A stretch of DNA of 64,000 nt from Halalkalicoccus subterraneus (GTDB lineage: Archaea; Halobacteriota; Halobacteria; Halobacteriales; Halalkalicoccaceae), in assembly GCF_003697815.1 (NCBI RefSeq), contig NZ_RDQG01000018.1:1-64000 (forward strand), read 5' to 3'. The notes below the pieces were generated by a model. That model made no database searches, was not told where the DNA came from, and saw only the letters and a program-made list of their open reading frames with translations. The position numbers and the translations under genes are program-made. Shown here in pieces: positions 58,305 through 64,000 of this stretch (the stretch's first letter is position 1; each line of letters opens with the position of its first letter).

Positions 58305-59249
58305 TTAGCTCACTACGTCCTCGATCTCGTCGCGGATCTCCTCGACGTCTCCAAGCGATTCGGCCTTCGATCCGAGGACGTCGACACAGACCTCAACCAA
58401 CTCGTCATCGCCGAACGCGACCAGCCCCTCAGCGATCATGACCGCCGCGCGGGTCCCGACGTGGAGTTCGAGGCGATCGCGGAGGTCACGGACGATGTCG
58501 ACGACCTCCTCGATGGTCTCGTCGTCGAGGTCGTCGATACGTGCCGAGACGATCTCCATCTCGGTGTCTCGCTCGTAGTAATCGAGGTGGACGCCGATGA
58601 ACCGGTCGAGTAGTGCGTCCTGCGGGCGGTGAACGCCGGCGTACTCCGTCGAATTCGAGGTGAAGATCGCGCGAAACTCGGGGTCGACCTCGACGATGCG
58701 GTCCTCGCCGCGCTGGCCGGGCCGATCGAGGACGCCCTCCTCGAACACCGAGAGGAGCACGTTGTGGGCGGCTGGTTTCGTCCGGGAGAACTCGTTGTAA
58801 ACGAGCGTCGCGCCGTTTTGCACTGCGACCGAGAGCGGGTTGTCGACCCACCGGTCCCGGATGATCGACTTCTTCTTCATCACGCCCCTGACGAAGTTGT
58901 CCCGCTCTTTGTACTGGGCCTTGCCGGCGTGTTCGCCGACCAGCGAGCCCGTGTCGATCAGTTCGTCGCCGTTGACCCAGACGACGGGCTGGTCGCGGGC
59001 GGCCGCGATCGACAGCGCGAGTGCGGTCTTCCCACAGCCGGTCGGTCCGACGATGTGGACCGGCCGGGGCACGTCGAGCCACCCCCGAACGCGCTCCTGT
59101 ATCGACTCGATCTCCTCGGTTTCGACGAACGAGCCGCCGATCGCCTCCTCGACGCTCGTCGGCGCGAACGTCGCACCGTCCTCCCCATGCTCCCGTACGA
59201 ACCGATCGAGTTGGCGTTCTTCCTTGTCCATGGCTGTGTTCTCGACCAT
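58305..59249 (-). CDS. gvpN: GvpN-like AAA+ (MoxR-type) ATPase
   Basis: 314 residues from the ATG at 59249; an ATG at 59231 gives 308. Walker A HIVGPTGCGKTALALSIAAA, then VVWVNGDELIDTGSLVGEHA, Walker B-like ATLVYNEFSRTKPAAHNVLL, and SNSTEYAGVHRPQDALLDRF are almost those of haloarchaeal GvpN, the ATPase of gas vesicle gene clusters. No other gvp gene lies nearby in this window. It may be an orphan used for another complex, or part of a split cluster. Upstream residues of the ORF are not part of it. Confidence 0.72.
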   Translation of the reverse strand: MVENTAMDKEERQLDRFVREHGEDGATFAPTSVEEAIGGSFVETEEIESIQERVRGWLDVPRPVHIVGPTGCGKTALALSIAAARDQPVVWVNGDELIDTGSLVGEHAGKAQYKERDNFVRGVMKKKSIIRDRWVDNPLSVAVQNGATLVYNEFSRTKPAAHNVLLSVFEEGVLDRPGQRGEDRIVEVDPEFRAIFTSNSTEYAGVHRPQDALLDRFIGVHLDYYERDTEMEIVSARIDDLDDETIEEVVDIVRDLRDRLELHVGTRAAVMIAEGLVAFGDDELVEVCVDVLGSKAESLGDVEEIRDEIEDVVS

Positions 59250-59313
59250 CCCCGCTGATGAACGTGTGGATCGATAGTCGGCCGGTGAACGGAAAAAGGG
59301 CTGTGCTTGCGCG

Positions 59314-59646
59314 CTACTCGGCCCAGTCGGGGTTCGACCGCGGTGGACTGAAAATATCGACGCCCCGGACGACGCTTTCTCCCCTGTTTTCCGCGCCGTG
59401 GAGCTCCTCGCCCGCGATGGCGTACGACTCGCCCGCACTCACCGTCCGCTCGCCGTCCTCCAGCAGGAAGGTCAACTCTCCCTCGTAGACGAAGCCCGTC
59501 TGCTCGTGGTGGTGGTCGTGTTTCGGCACGGTCGCGCCGGGCTCGAACTCGAAATGCTGGACGCTCATCTCCTCGCCCGCCGCGAGCTGCGCGAGGTGGA
59601 CGTTCTCGACGGCTTCGGTCGTCTCCGACAGTGGGACACGCTCCAT
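59314..59646 (-). CDS. Cupin domain protein
   Basis: 110 residues. Metal ligands are in ATVPKHDHHHEQTGFVYEGE and the second motif ESYAIAGEELHGAENRG; conserved small cupin barrel. Upstream part NVHLAQLAAGEEMSVQHFEF is typical of the cupin_2 group. Role unknown: possible small-molecule enzyme or sensor. It shares no close similarity with the cupin at 15145. It precedes the GvpN-like gene on the same strand by 64 bases. Confidence 0.85.
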   Translation of the reverse strand: MERVPLSETTEAVENVHLAQLAAGEEMSVQHFEFEPGATVPKHDHHHEQTGFVYEGELTFLLEDGERTVSAGESYAIAGEELHGAENRGESVVRGVDIFSPPRSNPDWAE

Positions 59647-59712
59647 GCGACCGCCTCTCTCCCGAGGCGCTTATAGGCGAGGATTCAACACACTCGCTTC
59701 CCTTGAAAGGGT

Positions 59713-60231
59713 ATGTACGCCGTCGTGGGTTGTACCGACTGTAGTGCCCTCTGGATCATCGAGGGACGCCAGGGGACGGTTCGGTGTCGTGGCTGCGGGA
59801 AGACTCACCAGTACGGAAAACTGAAGAAGTTCGTCGAGACGGACGAGGCGGATCACGCCCGCGAGGTGCGGGCCTCGATGCTCGCGAGCCGCGGCGGCCA
59901 CGCCGACGCCTTCGCCGCGGTCGACTCCTTCTCGGAGCTCGACTCGCAGGTCGAACGGGACGTCGTGACGGACGAGGAGCTCCTCGAACGTGCAGGGATC
60001 GACGGCGACGCGGCCGCCAGCGCGGCTGAGGCGAGCGCCGGAGCCGGCTCGAAGTCCCGGAAGGAAGTCGTCCTCGCGGCCGTCGAGAGGAGCGAGGGGT
60101 CGACTGCCGAATCGATTACCGCGTACGCGACTGAGCGGGGCGTTCCGGAGAGCTACGTCGAGCGCGCGCTCGAAAAACTGGTTCGAGCCGGCGACCTCAG
60201 CGAATCGGGCGGTCGCTATCGCCGCCTCTAG
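59713..60231 (+). CDS. DUF5817 family protein (zinc ribbon plus winged helix)
   Basis: 172 residues. Residues 1-40 form a zinc ribbon with CTDCSALWII and VRCRGCGKTHQYGKLKKF; the C-terminal 70 residues are a winged helix-like domain (SRKEVVLAAVERSEGSTAES, then PESYVERALEKLVRAGDLSE). I recognise it as haloarchaeal DUF5817, conserved and possibly linked to DNA replication or repair; function not established. The gap to 60490 (259 bases) after it contains two hairpins. Confidence 0.8.
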   Translation: MYAVVGCTDCSALWIIEGRQGTVRCRGCGKTHQYGKLKKFVETDEADHAREVRASMLASRGGHADAFAAVDSFSELDSQVERDVVTDEELLERAGIDGDAAASAAEASAGAGSKSRKEVVLAAVERSEGSTAESITAYATERGVPESYVERALEKLVRAGDLSESGGRYRRL

Positions 60232-60354
60232 AGAACCTGATAGATAGTCAGCAGCGTCGTACCGATCGACGGCACGATCTTGATGATACGCAACTGTACC
60301 ACGGCTAGCTCCGGACAGCGCGGGCGCTGTTCGCGGTCCGAATCGGTCATGATG

Positions 60355-60412
60355 GCGTACCCGCGGGTGCTCGCCAACGGGTACGCTCGTTGGATTCAGT
60401 CCTGAAGGGACT
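60355..60412. repeat. Two hairpins in the gap before the frameshifted gene
   Basis: GCGTACCCG (60355-60363) pairs with CGGGTACGC (60378-60386); a second short stem is AGTCC (60398-60402), loop TGAAG, GGACT (60408-60412). The gap 60232-60490 has no gene I can support. The structure could be a mobile-element end, a terminator for DUF5817 or a leader of the next gene; a further GGTCTGGCC sits at 60447-60455. Confidence 0.4.
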
Positions 60413-60490
60413 ACTCCCGTGTCGTCCGTACGGTGGAAGTGAAACCGGTCTGGCCGGTCGATTTATTACGTTCCTACAAACAGTTCAAAC

Positions 60491-61361
60491 ATGTCCCCGC
60501 AAGCGGTCGAGTGGCACGTCGACGCCGCAAGCTCGCGGTCGCTGCGGGCGGTGGTCTACGTGGCCGTCGGATTGTTCGGCGGCAGTATGCTGCTCGTCTT
60601 CGGAGGAATAGGATTTGTCGGCGTCTCGATGGCCCTCGACGGCGAATACACGTATCTCGCATACGTCGTCCTGCTCGCTTTTATCGGCGGGCCCCTCTCG
60701 CTGCTGTATCTCTGGCCGATGCTCGTCGAGCGCGAGCAGCGCCCGCCACTTGCGGCCGTTACCGGCGATCGGGAGATCGCGGAGCGCTACGCCGACGCCT
60801 TCACCCGAAACCGGCTGCTCGGGGCCGTCCTCTCGGGTGCCGTCGGGCTGCTCGCGCTCGTGTTCGTCGATCCGCGACTCGCCTTCGGGGCCGTCGTCGG
60901 GTCGTTCCTCCTGCTCCCGATCGCCTCGGGCCGGATCGCGCGCGGGCGGGGTCGATCCCGACGATGCGGCGCTGACCTACATGGACCGGCCCGTCGACGT
61001 CGCCCGGATCGAGCGAATCAGACGGATCGGTCTCGGTGGGGCCACGCTCTGCTGGCTCTCGTATTACCCGGGCCACAGCGACCTCAGTGCCCCTCGCCTG
61101 ATCTCGGCGACGCCCAGGGCCGCCGATGCCATCGAGCGAGCCGTCGCCGAGGTCGATCCCGAGATCGACGCGGAGCACTCGCCGAACCGCGCGCTGCAGG
61201 CCACACTCGGCTTTCTTGCGCTCTGTTCGTTCGGCCTCGCCACGCTCGTGTTCGTGGTCGAGCCGGGCAGTGCGGGCGATCCCGCCCTCCAGTGGTACAT
61301 CGCCGTCTCCTTCGGGCTCTTCGGCTTCTTCCTCGCGCTCGCGGCCCTCCTCTCGGGTTAG
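60491..61361 (+). pseudogene. Haloarchaeal membrane protein gene interrupted by a one-base frameshift
   Basis: The frame from the ATG at 60491 reads well for about 150 residues (MSPQAVEWHVDAASS, two to four helices, SFLLLPIASGRIARG) and then turns into Arg-rich nonsense. The +1 frame resumes good sequence, GVDPDDAALTYMDRPVDVAR, then PAADAIERAVAEVDPEIDAE-like text and two more helices, ending LALAALLSG at 61361. The change falls in the G-rich run at 60944-60951; removing one G would restore a 289-residue protein with four helices. This may be a real mutation or a sequence error. Product unknown; the end overlaps hmgA by four bases. Confidence 0.7.
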
Positions 61362-62587
61362 CGCCCCAACTCCTCGTGGGCGCTTGAGAGATGCCGGGAG
61401 GCAAGCGCAGCCAGCAGCGAGAGCTCGCCCGCGAGCGCGCCCGTCGCGATGACCTCCGCCAGTGCGTCGGCGTTCGAGCCCGGCGGATCTCCCCCGCCCC
61501 GGAGTCCCACGACGTCGAGGGCCTCCGTCTGCGTCGGCAGTTTCGTCCCGCCACCCACCGTGCCGACCTCCAGACTCGCGATCGAGAGGCTTGCGTACAG
61601 GTCTCCGTCCTTGACCTCGGCGGTCGTGATCGCGTTCGCCCCTTCCACTACTTGCGCGGCGTCCTGGCCCGTCGCGAGGAAGGCCGCCGCGACCGTGTTC
61701 GCGGCATGGGCGTTGAAGCCCAGCGCGCCGGCTTTTGCGCTCCCGATCAGGTTCTTGCGCGTGTTGGCCTCCGCGATCGCTTCGGGGGTGGTGTGGAGTC
61801 GTTCCTCGACGACTTCCCGAGGAATCGTCACGTCGGCGGTGACGCTCCGCCCCCGACCCTCGATGGCGTTGATCGCGGCGGGTTTTTTATCCGAACAGAG
61901 GTTGCCCGAGAGCGCGACCAGCGATGCAGTGGTCTCGTCTTCGATCAGGTCACAGGCCGCCTGCGTCGCGATCGTCACCATGTTCATCCCCATCGCGTCC
62001 TTCGAGTCGAACCGGAACCGGAGGAAGACGTTGTCGCCGACGACGTACGGCGTGACGTCCAGTAGCTCGCCGTGGCTGGTCGTCTCCTCTGCGGCCTCCC
62101 GCAGCGCCTCGGTGTTCTCCTCGACCCACTCGACGACCTCCGCCGCTTCGGCGATCCCCGAAACTCGGAAGACGGGCGCGCGGGTCATCCCCGACTTGGT
62201 GACGCGGGCGTTCGCGCCGCCCGCACTGCGGATCACCGAACAGCCACGGTTGACCGAGGCGACGAGCGCACCCTCGCTGGTCGCGAGCGGCAGGTAGTAC
62301 TCGCCCTCGGCCGCGCCGCTCCCCCCCTCCTCGTTTTCGTTGATCGGGATCGGCCCGGCGACGCCCATCGGGAGCTGTGCGCCCCCGATCATGTTCTCGA
62401 CGTTCGGATCGGCGTCGCCCGCCGAAAACGAGAAGTCACCGATCGTTTCGAGGTCGGCGTCGGTCTCGGTTTCGAGCAGGTGTCGCCGGGCGGCGGCGGC
62501 CGTCTCCGGATCGGCGTGCTCCTCGAGTTCGTGCAGGCGCAGGTCGCCCCCGCGGACGCGTTCGGCGAGATCGGCTGGATCGGTCAT
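61358..62587 (-). CDS. hmgA: 3-hydroxy-3-methylglutaryl-CoA reductase, class I
   Basis: 409 residues. Class I HMGR signatures: VENMIGGAQLPMGVAGP, the catalytic Glu in LATSEGALVASVNRG, RFDSKDAMGMNMVTIAT, the catalytic Lys in CSDKKPAAINAIEGRG, ATGQDAAQVVEG with the Asp, TVGGGTKLPTQTEAL, and a C-terminal His in SRHLSSAHEELGR. It reduces HMG-CoA to mevalonate with two NADPH, the committed step to archaeal isoprenoid lipids. No membrane anchor, as usual in archaea. idi of the same pathway is at 11110. Confidence 0.96.
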   Translation of the reverse strand: MTDPADLAERVRGGDLRLHELEEHADPETAAAARRHLLETETDADLETIGDFSFSAGDADPNVENMIGGAQLPMGVAGPIPINENEEGGSGAAEGEYYLPLATSEGALVASVNRGCSVIRSAGGANARVTKSGMTRAPVFRVSGIAEAAEVVEWVEENTEALREAAEETTSHGELLDVTPYVVGDNVFLRFRFDSKDAMGMNMVTIATQAACDLIEDETTASLVALSGNLCSDKKPAAINAIEGRGRSVTADVTIPREVVEERLHTTPEAIAEANTRKNLIGSAKAGALGFNAHAANTVAAAFLATGQDAAQVVEGANAITTAEVKDGDLYASLSIASLEVGTVGGGTKLPTQTEALDVVGLRGGGDPPGSNADALAEVIATGALAGELSLLAALASRHLSSAHEELGR

Positions 62588-62674
62588 ATCGGTCCCTCGT
62601 AACCGCGGGGCCTAAGAATGCCGGTCCGGCGCCCGATCCCAACGGCTTTGGTCGCCGCCGTCCCTCCCGCGGGT

Positions 62675-64000
62675 ATGACCGAGGCCGCGGACCTGCTGGT
62701 GCGAAACGCCGAGATCCACACGCTCGCCGACCCCGACACGACCCACGAGGCACTGGCAGTGCGGGACGGCCGGATCGTCCGGATCGGGAAGACCTACGAG
62801 ATCGACTTTCTGGAGGGCGTCGAGACCCGCACCATCGACTGCGAGGGCCGGGTCGTCCTCCCCGGGTTCATCGACGCTCACACTCACATGGAAACGCTCG
62901 GGCGCTATCTCGTCTATACTGACCTCTCGGGAGCGAGCGGTCCCGACGACTGTGTCGAGCGCCTTCGGGCGACCGACGACGGGGAGGAGTGGGTCCTCGG
63001 CTTCGGCTACGACGAGAGCGCGTGGAACGACGCGGACTCCCTCACGAGCGAGGACCTCGATCGCGTGAGCGAAACGCGACCGGTGGCGGCCTTCCGCGAG
63101 GACATGCACGTCGCCTCGATCAACTCCACGGCTCGCGATCGATACGAGGACGAAATGCCCGAGAGCGACGTCCGGGGCGAGGGCGTGATCGTCGAAGAGG
63201 CCGTCGACACCATCTACGAAGCGATCGCACCCGATCCCGAGGAGACCCGCCAGTTGCTCACGGCAGCCCAAGGGTTCGCGAACGCCCGCGGGGTGACGGG
63301 CGTCCACGACATGGTCAGGAACTCCCACGCCCCCCGAACCTACCGCGAACTCGACGACGAGGACGAGCTTTCCCTTCGAGTGCGGATCAACTACTGGAGC
63401 GACCATCTGGAGGCGGTTTCGGAGGCGGGGCTCCGAACGAATCACGGCAGCGAGAGAATGCAAACGGGCGCGATCAAGACCTATACTGACGGGAGTTTCG
63501 GCGGCCGGACAGCGAAGCTTTCCGAGCCCTATACCGAGGGTGGGACCGGTCAGTGGGTCGTCTCGCCCGACGAACTACGCGATCTAGTCGAGCAAGCGAG
63601 TGATGACGGATTCCAGCTCTCGGCGCATGCCATCGGGGACGAGGCGATCGAAACGGCCCTCGACGCCTTCGAGGCGACCGACGATCCGGACGCGGCCCGT
63701 CACCGAGTCGAACACGCGGAACTCCTTTCCGACCACCAGATCGACCGCTTTGCCGACTCGGGAATCGTCGCGAGCGTTCAGCCGAACTTTCTCAAGTGGG
63801 CCGGCGAAAACGGGCTGTACGCCGACCGACTCGGAGATGAGCGCCGAGAGCGCACGAACCGCTACCGGGATCTGCTCGACGCGGGCGCGAACCTCGCCTT
63901 CGGCAGCGACTGCATGCCGCTCGATCCTCTACTAGGAGTTCACCACGCGGTCAACGCGTCCGTCGAGGGTCAACGGCTCTCGGTCACGGAAGCGCTCCGG
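62675..64000 (+). CDS. Amidohydrolase family protein (YtcJ-like), cut by right edge
   Basis: 442 residues from the ATG at 62675 run in frame to the last base of the window. The Amidohydro_3 fold is clear: DLLVRNAEIHTLADPDTTHE, VLPGFIDAHTHMETLG with the metal-binding HxH, the carbamylated-Lys region AIKTYTDGSFGGRTAKLSEP, LSAHAIGDEAIETALD, RVEHAELLSDHQIDRF and FGSDCMPLDPLLG. Related proteins hydrolyse N-substituted formamides or other amides; the substrate is not determined. It is divergent from hmgA with 87 bases between. Confidence 0.85.
   Translation, partial: MTEAADLLVRNAEIHTLADPDTTHEALAVRDGRIVRIGKTYEIDFLEGVETRTIDCEGRVVLPGFIDAHTHMETLGRYLVYTDLSGASGPDDCVERLRATDDGEEWVLGFGYDESAWNDADSLTSEDLDRVSETRPVAAFREDMHVASINSTARDRYEDEMPESDVRGEGVIVEEAVDTIYEAIAPDPEETRQLLTAAQGFANARGVTGVHDMVRNSHAPRTYRELDDEDELSLRVRINYWSDHLEAVSEAGLRTNHGSERMQTGAIKTYTDGSFGGRTAKLSEPYTEGGTGQWVVSPDELRDLVEQASDDGFQLSAHAIGDEAIETALDAFEATDDPDAARHRVEHAELLSDHQIDRFADSGIVASVQPNFLKWAGENGLYADRLGDERRERTNRYRDLLDAGANLAFGSDCMPLDPLLGVHHAVNASVEGQRLSVTEALR

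Noticed and set aside
1-64000. CRISPR array, rRNA, intact insertion sequence or prophage
   Set aside because: No regularly spaced repeats, no rRNA-like stretch, no transposase, integrase or capsid gene was found on either strand.

Overview
The window is a 64-kb piece of a haloarchaeal (class Halobacteria) main chromosome. The evidence is the high G+C content, very acidic predicted proteins with long Asp/Glu-rich tails, TATA boxes about 25-30 bases in front of many start codons (leaderless promoters), an archaeal split-type GMP synthase, an archaeal GatD, a ubiquitin-like SAMP, class I HMG-CoA reductase of the mevalonate pathway, and many small families seen only in haloarchaea. The genus cannot be fixed from the sequence alone. 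I see no rRNA, tRNA, CRISPR array, intact transposase or replication origin, so this is mostly ordinary core chromosome with a few odd spots.

Layout. 1-6.3 kb: a left-edge partial gene, a membrane protein, a DUF5815 protein, a sulfite-oxidase-like molybdoenzyme and carB. 6.3-14.6 kb: NAD-binding protein, glycerophosphodiesterase, carA with a divergent Lrp/AsnC regulator that share a perfect palindrome, PHP phosphoesterase, lipid kinase, isopentenyl-diphosphate isomerase, metallo-beta-lactamase-fold enzyme, quinone-oxidoreductase-like dehydrogenase and MoaB. 15.5-18.4 kb: a translationally coupled pyrG-guaAB-DUF7126 operon. 18.8-21.7 kb: NmrA protein, small hydrolase, PspA, HPP protein. 21.8-26.4 kb: four paralogous membrane proteins of an unrecognised family on alternating strands, with a DUF4177-like gene among them. 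26.5-34.9 kb: lipoprotein, a probable D-glutamate catabolic pair (dgcN-dgcA), a Vms1/eRF1-like protein, regulators, gatD, a GNAT protein and a SAMP1 homologue that unusually carries residues after its diglycine. 35-40.3 kb: a potassium-handling group (KhtT/KhtU-like antiporter pair and an RCK potassium channel), an AI-2E-type permease and a nucleoside phosphorylase. 40.3-44.1 kb: DUF63 protein, two Bat-type regulators, a gene-poor stretch with strong hairpins, deoC.

44.3-48.5 kb holds two transporters of unrelated fold (APC permease and formate/nitrite-type channel), each fused to two universal-stress-protein domains whose DNA shares 42 identical bases. 48.5-54.6 kb has a tRNA methylthiotransferase, MscS channel, cation-diffusion facilitator, HIT protein, zinc-ribbon protein, methionine aminopeptidase and isoaspartyl peptidase, with a strongly structured gap between the last two. 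54.8-57.2 kb: a two-gene operon of unknown function and isocitrate dehydrogenase. 57.3-64 kb: hydrolase, a GvpN-like AAA ATPase with no gas-vesicle neighbours, cupin, DUF5817 protein, a membrane-protein gene broken by a one-base frameshift, hmgA and a right-edge partial amidohydrolase.

Themes that tie genes together are pyrimidine/purine nucleotide supply (carA, carB, pyrG, guaAB, nucleoside phosphorylase, deoC), archaeal isoprenoid lipids (hmgA, idi, perhaps the DagK-family kinase), potassium and osmotic control suited to a salt-in lifestyle (KhtT/U-like pair, K+ channel, MscS), and envelope stress (PspA, USP-fused transporters). Best candidates for something undescribed are the four-gene alternating membrane-protein island, the extended SAMP1, the orphan GvpN and the structured intergenic regions.
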